Shown here in pieces: positions 7,615 to 17,061 of a stretch of DNA of 64,000 nucleotides; position 1 is the first letter of the stretch, and each line of letters starts with the position of its first letter. The notes under the pieces were generated by a model. That model was not told where the DNA came from. It ran no database searches and saw only the letters and a program-made list of their open reading frames with translations. The stretch is from NCBI GenBank assembly GCA_009911065.1, contig QXWR01000002.1, positions 1 to 64,000 on the forward strand. Reading direction: 5' to 3'. A program made the position numbers and the translations under genes. This DNA comes from Clostridiaceae bacterium. GTDB lineage: Bacteria; Bacillota; Clostridia; Lachnospirales; Lachnospiraceae.

Positions 7615-9138
7615 TTACTGGTCTTTTCCGCCAAGCGACTTCATCGTCGGAAACAACAAAACATCCCTAATCGCCGGTGCATTGGTAAGTAACATCACCA
7701 GCCGATCAATCCCATACCCAATTCCACCAGTCGGCGGCATTCCAATGTCCAATGCATTCAGGAAATCCTCATCCGTGGTATTGGCCTCCTCATCTCCGGC
7801 CGCCAGTGCAGCCTCCTGGGCCTTAAAGCGCTCTCTCTGATCAATAGGATCATTTAGCTCCGAATAAGCGTTACACATTTCCCGACCATAGATAAACAGC
7901 TCAAACCGCTCCACCAATTCCGGCTTATCCGGTTTTCTCTTGGTCAGAGGAGACACCTCCACCGGGTGATCCATAATAAAGGTAGGCTGGATCAAATGTT
8001 CTTCCACAAACTCTTCAAAGAAAAGGTTAATAATATCCCCCCGCACATGACGGGACTCATAATGAACCTCTTTCTCATCCGCCAGCTTCTTTGCCTCTTC
8101 TGTCGTCTTAATTTCCTCAAAATCAATTCCCGCATACTTTTTGATGGCATCAATCATAGTGAGGCGCTCAAAGGGCTTCCCTAAATCGATCATCTCCTCC
8201 CCATAGGGAACGCAGGTAGTTCCACAGACCTCCTGGGCCACATGACGGAACATATTCTCGGTCAAATCCATCATGCCATTATAATCCGTATACGCCTGGT
8301 ATAACTCCATCAAAGTAAACTCCGGATTGTGGCGGGTATCCAGTCCCTCGTTGCGGAACACACGGCCGATCTCGTACACCCGCTCCATGCCGCCTACAAT
8401 CAACCGTTTCAGATACAGTTCCAGGGAAATCCGCAGCTTCACATCCTCATCCAAAGCATTGTAATGGGTCTCAAATGGTCTAGCTGCCGCACCTCCCGCA
8501 TTACTTACCAGCATCGGTGTCTCCACCTCAAGAAAGCCCTGGTCATCCAGATAACGGCGGATGCTGCTGATAATTTTAGAACGCATCACAAAGGTTCTTT
8601 TCACATCCTCATTCATAATCAGATCGGTATACCTTTGGCGATAACGCATATCAGTATTTGTAAGGCCATGATACTTTTCCGGCAGAATCTGCAGGCTCTT
8701 GGACAACAAAGTCATAGACTTGGCGTGAACTGAGATTTCACCCATCTTTGTGGTAAACACAATCCCCTCCACACCCACAATATCACCAATATCCATTTTT
8801 TTAAATGCCTTATAAGCATCTTCACCCAAATCATCCCGCGCCACATAGCACTGGATATTACCTTTTAAATCCTGTACATTGCAAAAAGACGCCTTTCCCA
8901 TAACCCGTTTGGACATCATCCGGCCAGCAAGGGACACTTCTTTTCCTTCCCATTCCTCATAGCGCTCTTTAATCTCTGCACTGTGTATGGTTACATCATA
9001 TTTTGTAATTTGAAATGGGTCCTTTCCGGCTGCCTGAAGCTCCGCCAGCTTCTCCCGGCGCACTTTTAAAAGCTGGTTTATATCTGGCTCCTGATTCTGT
9101 TTTTTCTGCTGATTTTGCTGATTCTGCTGTTCTCCCAT
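7615..9138 (-). CDS. lysS: Lysyl-tRNA synthetase, class II
   Basis: Charges tRNA-Lys with lysine in the cytoplasm. About 507 residues, the usual bacterial length. The N-terminal OB-fold anticodon-binding domain spans roughly 60-170 ([19 protein letters not shown]). The class II core follows: motif 2 [18 protein letters not shown], and motif 3 [14 protein letters not shown] near the C-terminus. A Gln/Asn-rich leader (about residues 3-18) is unusual but harmless. The start at 9138 has GAGGAG six bases upstream; an earlier ATG at 9171 would put that RBS inside the gene. It follows greA by 33 bases and shares its promoter. Confidence 0.96.
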   Translation of the reverse strand: MGEQQNQQNQQKKQNQEPDINQLLKVRREKLAELQAAGKDPFQITKYDVTIHSAEIKERYEEWEGKEVSLAGRMMSKRVMGKASFCNVQDLKGNIQCYVARDDLGEDAYKAFKKMDIGDIVGVEGIVFTTKMGEISVHAKSMTLLSKSLQILPEKYHGLTNTDMRYRQRYTDLIMNEDVKRTFVMRSKIISSIRRYLDDQGFLEVETPMLVSNAGGAAARPFETHYNALDEDVKLRISLELYLKRLIVGGMERVYEIGRVFRNEGLDTRHNPEFTLMELYQAYTDYNGMMDLTENMFRHVAQEVCGTTCVPYGEEMIDLGKPFERLTMIDAIKKYAGIDFEEIKTTEEAKKLADEKEVHYESRHVRGDIINLFFEEFVEEHLIQPTFIMDHPVEVSPLTKRKPDKPELVERFELFIYGREMCNAYSELNDPIDQRERFKAQEAALAAGDEEANTTDEDFLNALDIGMPPTGGIGYGIDRLVMLLTNAPAIRDVLLFPTMKSLGGKDQ

Positions 9139-9171
9139 CCTCTGCTCCTCTTTTCGCGGAAATATAATCAT

Positions 9172-9654
9172 CTAGGACACTCTCTGAATTTCAAGCACTT
9201 TATATTGTATAATCCCTGCCTGGGTTTCTACGCTCACCACATCTCCCACTTTCTTGCCAAGCAATGCCTGACCAACCGGAGACTCATTGGAAATCTTGTT
9301 TTTCAGGCTGTTTGCCTCTGTAGAACCAACAATCCGAAATTCCATTTCCTCATCAAAGTCCACATCGTATACTTTTACTTTACAGCCAATACTGATCTTA
9401 TTTATGTCAATCTCATCTTCATCAATTACTTCTGCGTTTTTTAAAAGTTTTTCCAATTCCTCAATGCGAAGCTCAATGTCCCGCTGTTCATCCTTTGCAG
9501 CGTCATACTCTGCATTCTCAGATAAATCCCCCTGTTCTCTCGCTTCTTTTATCTTCTGTGCTACCTCTCGTCTCCGATTCACTTTCAGGTCCTGCAGCTC
9601 ATCTTCATATTGCTTCAAACCTGCATAGGTCAAAATATTTTTCTTCTCCGCCAT
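9172..9654 (-). CDS. greA: Transcription elongation factor GreA
   Basis: Binds the RNA polymerase secondary channel and stimulates cleavage of backtracked transcripts. At 160 residues it is full length. An N-terminal coiled coil (about 10-80) carries [15 protein letters not shown] with the acidic tip residues, and the C-terminal FKBP-like domain includes [17 protein letters not shown]. It is the first gene of a greA-lysS operon; a consensus promoter lies about 120 bases upstream. Confidence 0.96.
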   Translation of the reverse strand: MAEKKNILTYAGLKQYEDELQDLKVNRRREVAQKIKEAREQGDLSENAEYDAAKDEQRDIELRIEELEKLLKNAEVIDEDEIDINKISIGCKVKVYDVDFDEEMEFRIVGSTEANSLKNKISNESPVGQALLGKKVGDVVSVETQAGIIQYKVLEIQRVS

Positions 9655-9775
9655 TATTACTCATTTCCTTCCTTTTTTACTACTTTAAATCGCGCCGGAT
9701 CTCTTCACTTATCCGGACTCAAAAAACTGTAGCCAAATCCATAAAAACATGAGTCTGGCTCGTTACATTCCATGT

Positions 9776-9804
9776 ATTATATCCCAAACGTTTATGGTTG
9801 TCAA
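9776..9804 (-). promoter_or_regulatory. Sigma-A promoter of greA-lysS
   Basis: On the minus strand TTGACA (9804-9799), a 17-base spacer and TATAAT (9781-9776). Both hexamers match consensus exactly. It lies just after the dus stop codon and about 120 bases before the greA start. Confidence 0.85.
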
Positions 9805-9817
9805 GAATGAGAAACCA

Positions 9818-10780
9818 TCAAAAACCACTGTTTTCCAACAGTTTTTCCAGCTCCTCCATGGTTTCCACCTGATTGCATTGACGCCGCACTGCGGCAGAAT
9901 GGGGTAGACCTGCTGTGTACCAGGCAATGTGCTTGCGCATCTCCTTTATCCCCATGTTCTCACCCTTTAATTGAACTTGCATTTGTGCATGACGCAGAAT
10001 CATCTGACAGATATGTTCTTTGTCTGGTTCTGGAAGCAATTTTCCTGTATCCAGATAATGTTGTATTCTTCCAAATATCCAGGGATTTCCTCTTGCTCCC
10101 CGGCCAATCATAAGTCCGTCACATCCCGTTTCTTCCAACATTTGTTTCGCATCCTTAGGCGTAAAAATATCACCATTTCCAATTACGGGTATCCGGATTG
10201 CCTCTTTGACCTGACGAAGGATTTGCCAGTCAGCCTTTCCCGAATAAAATTGCTCACGAGTCCTTCCATGGACAGCGACTGCTGCAATCCCGCATTGTTC
10301 CGCTATTTTCCCAATCTCCACTGCATTGATTTGATGTTCGTCAAACCCTTTTCGAAATTTTACCGTCACCGGCTTTTTCACCTTTTTTGTCAAAGCAGAT
10401 AAAATTTTCTCTACCAACTGTGGATTTTTCATAAGCGCCGATCCCTCTCCATTATTTACCACTTTTGGCACCGGACACCCCATATTAAAATCAATCAGAT
10501 CAAAAGGACCGTCTTCTATCTTTGCTGCCATTTCACTGACAATCTCTGGGTCTGAACCAAACAACTGCACTGCAATGGGCCGTTCTTTCGATTCCACCCT
10601 CAAAAGTTCCTTGGTATTTTTATTATTGTATAAAATCGCCTTTGCACTGACCATCTCCGTATACAATAACCCACATCCCTGCTCTCGACATAACAGACGA
10701 AATGGCTGGTCTGTGACGCCAGCCATAGGCGCCAGTATCAGATTGTTCTCCAATTTCACATTCCCAATCTGCAGATTCAT
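9818..10780 (-). CDS. dus: tRNA-dihydrouridine synthase
   Basis: An FMN enzyme that reduces uridine to dihydrouridine in tRNA. It has 320 residues with a TIM-barrel core: LAPMAGVTDQPFRLLCR at the start, the active-site stretch DFNMGCPVPKVV with the catalytic Cys, KFRKGFD, HGRTREQFYSGKADW and NGDIFTPKDA. A short helical domain ends the protein. This is the DusB-like branch common in Firmicutes. The start at 10780 has AAAGGAT upstream; an earlier in-frame start at 10828 lacks an RBS. It has no terminator before the greA promoter. Confidence 0.92.
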   Translation of the reverse strand: MNLQIGNVKLENNLILAPMAGVTDQPFRLLCREQGCGLLYTEMVSAKAILYNNKNTKELLRVESKERPIAVQLFGSDPEIVSEMAAKIEDGPFDLIDFNMGCPVPKVVNNGEGSALMKNPQLVEKILSALTKKVKKPVTVKFRKGFDEHQINAVEIGKIAEQCGIAAVAVHGRTREQFYSGKADWQILRQVKEAIRIPVIGNGDIFTPKDAKQMLEETGCDGLMIGRGARGNPWIFGRIQHYLDTGKLLPEPDKEHICQMILRHAQMQVQLKGENMGIKEMRKHIAWYTAGLPHSAAVRRQCNQVETMEELEKLLENSGF

Positions 10781-10897
10781 GTTTGTATCCTTTCTCTTTT
10801 CAAAACTATCCTCAGCACCTTTTGCCAATATGCCCTACATTTCATCAAAACCGCAATCTGCTGCTTTTAACTACGTTCCGTTCACCCAAACAACCCC

Positions 10898-11209
10898 TCA
10901 CGTTTCTTCCAAAAACACCATCCTATAATACAATTCCAGCTTTTCCAGTAGCTCCTGTTTCTCCTCCCGATACTGCTTAATTTTCAAATCTGCCCCAATC
11001 TCATCATAATACCCATCATACTCGGAAGTTATGTGTTTAAACTGCAGACTTCCATCTTCATCATATTCCATAGTCAAAATCCCGCCGCACTCTTCTGTGA
11101 ACCACACACATAAAATCTGCAGTTCCCGGCGGACAGTTTCCGGCAAACTTGAAAAAGCTTTATTAAAATAATATTTCCTCTCATAACCATTAGAACCACA
11201 AAGTACCAT
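10898..11209 (-). CDS. DUF6145-like small protein
   Basis: A cytoplasmic protein of 103 residues beginning MVLCGSNGYERKYYFN and ending LLEKLELYYRMVF. It contains LPETVRRELQILCVWFTEE and acidic stretches, which match my memory of DUF6145 from Lachnospiraceae. The function is unknown. AAGGAGGAGATC directly before the ATG at 11209 fixes the start; the longer frame from 11296 lacks one. It lies between pfkA (134 bases upstream) and dus (117 bases downstream), all leftward. Confidence 0.65.
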   Translation of the reverse strand: MVLCGSNGYERKYYFNKAFSSLPETVRRELQILCVWFTEECGGILTMEYDEDGSLQFKHITSEYDGYYDEIGADLKIKQYREEKQELLEKLELYYRMVFLEET

Positions 11210-11343
11210 GATCTCCTCCTTGATTCGGACAGCAAATACCCGACAGTCCGTTCTACCGGAACTGCCGGGTATCTCTTCTTTCAAAATCATAATCATTCAG
11301 GCAAAACGTCTTTTCTTTTCACAATATTCGATCCAAACATTCC

Positions 11344-12318
11344 TTACCTTACCAAAAGCTTGCAGATCTCAAACTGATCCTCCGGAATATCCTTCTTCAT
11401 CTGAAGGGCCTCCTGAATATCAAAATCCACATACTCCCCATTCTTATAAGCCACTACCCGGTTGGTTTTGCCCTCGGACAAAAGCATGGCAGCCTTTGCC
11501 CCCATAATGGACGCATACACCCGGTCCTTACAAGTAGGCGTACCGCCCCGCTGCATGTGGCCTAAAATGGTAGCTCTGGTCTCCACTCCGGTTGCCGCCT
11601 CAATCCGCCGTGCCATGGAAGTAGAATGTCCGATTCCCTCTGCATTAATAATAATGTTATGCTTCTTTCCCTGTTTCCGGTTGGCAATAATCCGGTTAAT
11701 CAGCACCTGCTCGTTGCCGTCATAACGCTCTGGAAGCAGCACATCCTCCGCACCGTTGGCAAATCCGCACCACAGAGCAATATAACCAGCATTCCGTCCC
11801 ATAACCTCAATAATGCTGCACCGCTCATGGGAGGTGGATGTATCCCGCACCCGGTCAATGGCTTCCATAGCAGTGTTTACGGCAGTGTCAAAGCCAATGG
11901 TATAATCGCTGCATGCCACATCCAAATCGATGGTCCCCGGTACGCCGATGGTATTGATGCCAAGAGCCGCTAACTTCCCGGCTCCCCGGAACGAACCGTC
12001 TCCGCCAATAACCACCATGCCGTCAATTCCATGCTTCCGGCAAATCTCCGCTCCCAGCTCCTGTCCTTCCGGCGTCATAAACTCCATACATCTGGCCGTG
12101 TACAGAATCGTGCCGCCTCTGTAAATAATGTTGGACACGCTGGAACTTTTCAAATCCACGATCTCTTCCTGCAGAAGCCCCGCATACCCGCGCATGATTC
12201 CCTTGACATTCATTCCCAGGTTCAAAGCGGTCCGGACCACTGCGCGGATAGCAGCATTCATGCCCGGTGCATCTCCTCCGCTGGTAAGAACGCCTATTGT
12301 CTTAATCTCTTTTGCCAT
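11344..12318 (-). CDS. pfkA: ATP-dependent 6-phosphofructokinase
   Basis: Phosphorylates fructose 6-phosphate in glycolysis. At 324 residues it has the classic bacterial length. Motifs: TSGGDAPGMNAAIRA (N-terminal ATP-binding), GGDGSFRGA (the Gly after GGD favours ATP over PPi), PGTIDLD with the catalytic Asp, and EVMGRNAGYIALW. The usual TIDND is TIDLD here, a variant I believe is normal in Clostridial enzymes. The start at 12318 has AGGAGGAGC upstream. It lies 200 bases downstream of dnaE in the same direction, a neighbourhood typical of Lachnospiraceae. Confidence 0.95.
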   Translation of the reverse strand: MAKEIKTIGVLTSGGDAPGMNAAIRAVVRTALNLGMNVKGIMRGYAGLLQEEIVDLKSSSVSNIIYRGGTILYTARCMEFMTPEGQELGAEICRKHGIDGMVVIGGDGSFRGAGKLAALGINTIGVPGTIDLDVACSDYTIGFDTAVNTAMEAIDRVRDTSTSHERCSIIEVMGRNAGYIALWCGFANGAEDVLLPERYDGNEQVLINRIIANRKQGKKHNIIINAEGIGHSTSMARRIEAATGVETRATILGHMQRGGTPTCKDRVYASIMGAKAAMLLSEGKTNRVVAYKNGEYVDFDIQEALQMKKDIPEDQFEICKLLVR

Positions 12319-12518
12319 AACCTGCTCCTCCTATATATCCCGCGCCTTTCCGGCGTTGGTCTGCATATAAAATCTTCATGCCCCTCTAACCGCTCTGACA
12401 CTCACCATGAAAAAACATCCAGGGACACATTTTACCTGCCTGTTCGCAAATGCTGTCCACGGCAGGCTTCCAAAGCAAAAATACTCGTCCTAGCAAATCC
12501 CATTTTAAATCATTTTCT

Positions 12519-15500
12519 CTATCTTTTCAATCCCTTTTCCACAAGTTTGACATTATTCTCACCAATTACCGGATAAAGGCGTTCCATTGTTGTTCTATTT
12601 GCACATACTTTCCAATTCGCCGGCAGAATTTTCTTTGCCCGCTCCTTCTCCAGATAGATAATCACCGTATCATGCCCCTCTTCCATCTTGAGAATTTCCA
12701 TCACCTGTTTCTGTTTTTGATCATATTCCCCCTTGTCGCCAAACTTCAGCCACAGCTCCCTTGGCAGAGAATCAAACGGAATCACCTGTTCCAAAATCAG
12801 CTTCCCCGTCGTGTCGTCTCCAATGGAAGCCCGCCCCCGGACAAATACTTTGGACTCTTCTATCAGCAGGTCTCTCTTGGTCTCATAATCTCTGGGAAAT
12901 ACAAGAGCCTCCACAGTGCCCACCACATCCTCAATGGTCACAAAAGCCATCATTTTTCCTGTTTTGGTAGTCTTTACCACCTTGTTGGTGATCATTCCTC
13001 CCACAGTCACTTGAGCGCCGTCCGTCAAAATAGCCTTGCCGCTTTCCTCATCCACCATAAAATCCGTGGTCCGGGCCGTAATGCTGCTTTTCCACAAATC
13101 CATATATTCATCCAAAGGATGGCCGCTGACATACACCCCCAAAATATCCTTCTCAAAAGCTAAAAGCTCCTCTTTGGGAAATTCCTCCACCTTTGGCATA
13201 CGAATCTGGTGACGTCGTTTCTCCTCCTCACCTACAAAATCAAACAGGCTCATCTGACCTGTCATCATACTTTTCCGCTCTTTGTTTTTCTGCTCCAAAA
13301 GCTCCGGAGCAATCATCGCCTTCTGACGCCGGTTTCCAGGAAGCGTGTCCATGGCTCCGGACTTGATAAAATTCTCCACGGTCCGCTTATTCACTTCCTT
13401 GCCACTGATTCGCTCTATAAAATCATCCAGAGACGTGTAAGGACCGTTATTCTCCCGCTCTTTGATAATGGCATCCACCACACTCCTGCCCACGCTTTTA
13501 ATGGCAGAAAGTCCATAACGTATCCCTTCCCCAGCCACGGAAAAGCCGCTCTGCCCCTCATTAATATCCGGCGGCTGAATGGGAATCCCCATCTGACGGC
13601 AACTTAAAATATACTCTGCCACCTTATTGTTATTGTCCATCACAGAAGTCATTAATGCAGCCATAAACTCTTTTGGGTAATAGTATTTCAGATACGCCGT
13701 CTGAACCGCCACCACCGCATAGCAGGCGGCATGGGACTTGTTAAAAGCATACCGGGCAAAATCAATCATCTCATCAAATATCTGGTTCGCCGTCTTTTCA
13801 TCCAGTCCATTTGCAATACATCCAGCCACCCCTTCCTCCGGGTTTCCGTAAACAAAATTCTTCCGCTCCTTTTCCATCACAGAAGCCTTTTTCTTTGACA
13901 TGGCCCGACGCACCAGATCGCTTCTCCCCATGGTATATCCAGCCAGATCCCGCACAATCTGCATGACCTGCTCCTGATAGACAATACACCCATAGGTGGT
14001 CTTTAAAATCGGTTCCAGCCCCGGACAATCATAGGCAATTCTGGATTTGCCGTTCTTGCCCTTTAAATACTTGGGAATAAAGTCCATAGGACCTGGACGG
14101 TACAAAGCCACCCCGGCAATAATGTCCTCCAGATTCTCTGGCTTTAACTCCTTCATAAAATTTTTCATGCCGGAACTTTCCAGCTGAAACACCCCATCGC
14201 ACTTTCCCGTGGCAATGGACGCCATCACTTCCTTGTCGTTAAAATCAATACTTCCCATATCCAGATGAATGCCGTAATTCTTCTCCACCTGTTTGGCCGC
14301 ATTCTGAATCACCGTCAGAGTCCGAAGGCCCAGAAAATCCATTTTCAAAAGCCCCAGCTCCTCCAAGGTAGTCATGGTAAACTGGGTCGTAACCGTACCG
14401 TCCTGCGCTCTGGAAAGAGGCACAAACTCATCCATGGCCCTCTGGCCGATCACCACTCCTGCCGCATGCATGGAAGTATGGCGGGGCAGTCCTTCCAGAC
14501 GTTTGGCCATGTCAATTAAGTACTTGATCTCATCGTCTCCCTGATACGCCTCCCGCAGCTCCGGGTTCTGCCGCAGCGCCTTGTCCAGCGTCATCCCCAA
14601 ATCTCCGGGAATCATCTTGGCTATAGCGTCGCACCGGGCATAGGGCATATCCAACACCCGGCCCACATCCCGAACCACACCCTTTGCTGCCAGCGTTCCA
14701 AAGGTAACGATCTGCACTACCTGGTCTTTTCCATATTTCTCCACCACATAGTCAATCACCTCCTGCCGCCGTTCGAAGCAAAAGTCAATATCAATATCCG
14801 GCATGGAAACTCGTTCCGGATTTAAAAAACGCTCAAACAGAAGGTTGTAGCGAATGGGGTCAATGTCCGTAATCTCCAGACAGTAAGCCACAATACTTCC
14901 TGCAGCAGACCCTCGTCCCGGCCCTACCATAATCTCATTGGACCGGGCAAAATGGATAAAATCCCACACAATCAAAAAATAATCCACATATCCCATATTG
15001 CGGATTACATCTAACTCATACAAAAGCCGTTCTTTCAGAGTTTCGTCCCCCTCCGGGTACCGCTTTGCCATTCCGTCCATACAAAGCTTGTTTAAATATC
15101 CCCAGGAATCGTATCCCTCCGGCACATCATACCGAGGCAGCTTTAAAACGCCAAACTCAATCTCCACATTGCACCGTTCTGCAATCTTATGCGTATTGTC
15201 AATGGCCTCCAAAGCATAAGAAAACAGCTCCCGCATCTCTTTCTCAGATTTGCAGTAATACTGGCCCCCCTCATACCGCATCCGGTTTTCATCTGCAACC
15301 TTTTTCCCAGTCTGAATACACAGAAGAATGTCATGGGCCGCTGCATCCCGATCAAATGTATAATGAATATCATTGGTGGCCACCAAATCGATTCCCAGCT
15401 CCCGGCTCATACGCAAAAGCCCCTGGTCCACGGTCCTTTGAGCCGGAATCCCATGATCCTGCAGCTCCAGAAAGAAATTTCCTTTTCCAAAAATATCCTG

Positions 15501-15986
15501 ATAATGAAGAGCCGCCTTCTTTGCCTCCTCATACATGCCCCGAATTAGATACCGCTGAACCTCTCCAGCCAGACAGGCGCTTAATGCAATAATCCCCTCA
15601 TGGTAAGTTTCCAAAACCTCATAATCCACCCTGGGCTTATAATAAAATCCGTCCAGAAATCCCTTCGACACAATCTTCATCAAATTCTGATAACCCTGGT
15701 TGTTCTCGGCTAAAAGCACCAGATGGTAATACCGGTCCTCCCCGCTTCCAATCTCCCGGTCAAAACGGGACCCTGGCGCCACATAAACCTCGCAGCCAAT
15801 AATCGGCTTGATCCCCACTTCCCTGGCCGCCCGGTAAAAATCAATCACACCATACATTACTCCATGGTCCGTAATGGCCATGCTGTCCATTCCCAAATCC
15901 TTAGCGCACTGCACCAGCTCGTGAATCTTACAGGAGCCGTCCAGCAGGCTGTACTCCGTATGCACATGCAAATGTGTAAAAGCCAC
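12519..15986 (-). CDS. dnaE: DNA polymerase III alpha subunit DnaE
   Basis: The DnaE-type replicative polymerase subunit, 1155 residues. The N-terminal PHP domain is clear (HLHVHTEYSLLDGSC, ITDHGVMYG). The polymerase core carries GPGRGSAAGSIVAYCL and PDIDIDFCFERR with the catalytic Asp residues, then YQEQVMQIVRDLAGY and NKSHAACYAVVA. Helix-hairpin-helix and OB-fold regions follow. The start codon is GTG at 15986, five bases from AGGAGG. It is the first gene before pfkA. Firmicutes also carry PolC; this DnaE usually helps in lagging-strand start and repair synthesis. Confidence 0.96.
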   Translation of the reverse strand: MAFTHLHVHTEYSLLDGSCKIHELVQCAKDLGMDSMAITDHGVMYGVIDFYRAAREVGIKPIIGCEVYVAPGSRFDREIGSGEDRYYHLVLLAENNQGYQNLMKIVSKGFLDGFYYKPRVDYEVLETYHEGIIALSACLAGEVQRYLIRGMYEEAKKAALHYQDIFGKGNFFLELQDHGIPAQRTVDQGLLRMSRELGIDLVATNDIHYTFDRDAAAHDILLCIQTGKKVADENRMRYEGGQYYCKSEKEMRELFSYALEAIDNTHKIAERCNVEIEFGVLKLPRYDVPEGYDSWGYLNKLCMDGMAKRYPEGDETLKERLLYELDVIRNMGYVDYFLIVWDFIHFARSNEIMVGPGRGSAAGSIVAYCLEITDIDPIRYNLLFERFLNPERVSMPDIDIDFCFERRQEVIDYVVEKYGKDQVVQIVTFGTLAAKGVVRDVGRVLDMPYARCDAIAKMIPGDLGMTLDKALRQNPELREAYQGDDEIKYLIDMAKRLEGLPRHTSMHAAGVVIGQRAMDEFVPLSRAQDGTVTTQFTMTTLEELGLLKMDFLGLRTLTVIQNAAKQVEKNYGIHLDMGSIDFNDKEVMASIATGKCDGVFQLESSGMKNFMKELKPENLEDIIAGVALYRPGPMDFIPKYLKGKNGKSRIAYDCPGLEPILKTTYGCIVYQEQVMQIVRDLAGYTMGRSDLVRRAMSKKKASVMEKERKNFVYGNPEEGVAGCIANGLDEKTANQIFDEMIDFARYAFNKSHAACYAVVAVQTAYLKYYYPKEFMAALMTSVMDNNNKVAEYILSCRQMGIPIQPPDINEGQSGFSVAGEGIRYGLSAIKSVGRSVVDAIIKERENNGPYTSLDDFIERISGKEVNKRTVENFIKSGAMDTLPGNRRQKAMIAPELLEQKNKERKSMMTGQMSLFDFVGEEEKRRHQIRMPKVEEFPKEELLAFEKDILGVYVSGHPLDEYMDLWKSSITARTTDFMVDEESGKAILTDGAQVTVGGMITNKVVKTTKTGKMMAFVTIEDVVGTVEALVFPRDYETKRDLLIEESKVFVRGRASIGDDTTGKLILEQVIPFDSLPRELWLKFGDKGEYDQKQKQVMEILKMEEGHDTVIIYLEKERAKKILPANWKVCANRTTMERLYPVIGENNVKLVEKGLKR

Positions 15987-16031
15987 GATTACCTCCTCTC
16001 ATCTCTATGCTAAATCCAAAAACCCATAACC

Positions 16032-16091
16032 AAAAAACAGCTTCGGAAAAATCGGGGAATGTCAGAAAACCCTCCCGGATTCTGCCGAAGC
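16032..16091 (-). terminator. Terminator after the antiterminator gene
   Basis: On the minus strand GCTTCGG (16091-16085) pairs with CCGAAGC (16046-16040), extended by weaker inner pairs, followed by a run of six T. It lies downstream of the BglG-family gene and upstream of dnaE. Confidence 0.65.
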
Positions 16092-16213
16092 AAACCTTTC
16101 GGTATTTATCCTGTTTCCAGAAATATTATAACAAACAAAAAGCATGAAGTCAAATGCCCATGCAGGCACAGCGCTTAGCTAATTGTCCGCAAAAATCAAG
16201 ACTTCACAAGGCA

Positions 16214-17038
16214 TTATCCTCGCACCCTTTCCATATGTATAGCCAGATGTCCCACGGCTTCCTTAGGAACCGCCTTTTCAAGCTCTTTTCCCATATAGGA
16301 ACAAATCCGCCCCGCCAGCTCATAAGACTCCGGAAACTGGGTCCGGGCATACTCATCCATATCCAGATGGATCGGCTCTCCGTCCCGAATCCGGACCACC
16401 AGATAGCGAAGGTGCGCCATAAACCGCTCAAACAGAAAAGAGTGGGGATCGAACTTTATCCCCAGCTCCTCCTCTGCCATGGTCACAGCCATCCGCATGA
16501 CTGCGACCATGTGGAAAGACTCTTCCAGCTTCTCATCGGTCCGGCCGGCCCGGATGTGCAGCGTAATGTACCCTACCTCATCTTCACATAAAAAACATCC
16601 GGTACATTCCTGCACCATATCCCGGCTTTTCTGTGCAATCCGGTATTCTTCCGGATAGAGGACACGGATGTCCCCGTGAAATGGATTTTTCAACAAAATT
16701 CCGTTTTGCATCCGCTCCACTGCCACCGCAATATGGTCTGCCAACGGAATCAATATATTTGGATTCAGTTCTCCAAGCTCCCCTTTTGCCAGCTCCACAA
16801 TCTTTCCTGCCAGCTCCAGAAATTTCGGGTCCATGCCGTTTAACACCTGACGTCCCGTCCGCTTTTTTTCTTCCCGGTCCACAATGGTATAGCGCTTTGT
16901 ATTTTCATCCCTTTCAAAACGCTCATTTACCCGTTTTCCAAAGCCAATGCCGCTCCCCAGCAAAATGGCCTCTTCCTCCCGTTTCATATCGTAGACCAGT
17001 ACTCCGTTGTTGTTCAATACCTTTATCACACGATACAT
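16214..17038 (-). CDS. BglG/LicT/GlcT-family transcription antiterminator
   Basis: An RNA-binding antiterminator regulated by PTS phosphorylation, 274 residues. The N-terminal CAT/RNA-binding domain spans 1-55 (YRVIKVLNNNGVLVYD, LLGSGIGFGKRVNE). PRD1 covers about 70-170 with a conserved His in LIPLADHIAVAVERM. PRD2 covers about 175-274 with His in FMAHLRYLVVR and HLAIHMERV. It sits 23 bases downstream of the ptsG gene, whose leader carries a RAT-like hairpin and terminator, so glucose-type (GlcT) control of ptsG is the natural reading. GGGGG before the ATG sets the start. Confidence 0.88.
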   Translation of the reverse strand: MYRVIKVLNNNGVLVYDMKREEEAILLGSGIGFGKRVNERFERDENTKRYTIVDREEKKRTGRQVLNGMDPKFLELAGKIVELAKGELGELNPNILIPLADHIAVAVERMQNGILLKNPFHGDIRVLYPEEYRIAQKSRDMVQECTGCFLCEDEVGYITLHIRAGRTDEKLEESFHMVAVMRMAVTMAEEELGIKFDPHSFLFERFMAHLRYLVVRIRDGEPIHLDMDEYARTQFPESYELAGRICSYMGKELEKAVPKEAVGHLAIHMERVRG

Positions 17039-17061
17039 CCGTAAACCCCCATTGACTTTTC

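Noticed and set aside
11344-12318. PPi-dependent or inactive phosphofructokinase because of TIDLD
   Set aside because: The catalytic Asp and the ATP-type GGDGS are kept, and I believe TIDLD is common in Clostridial PfkA.
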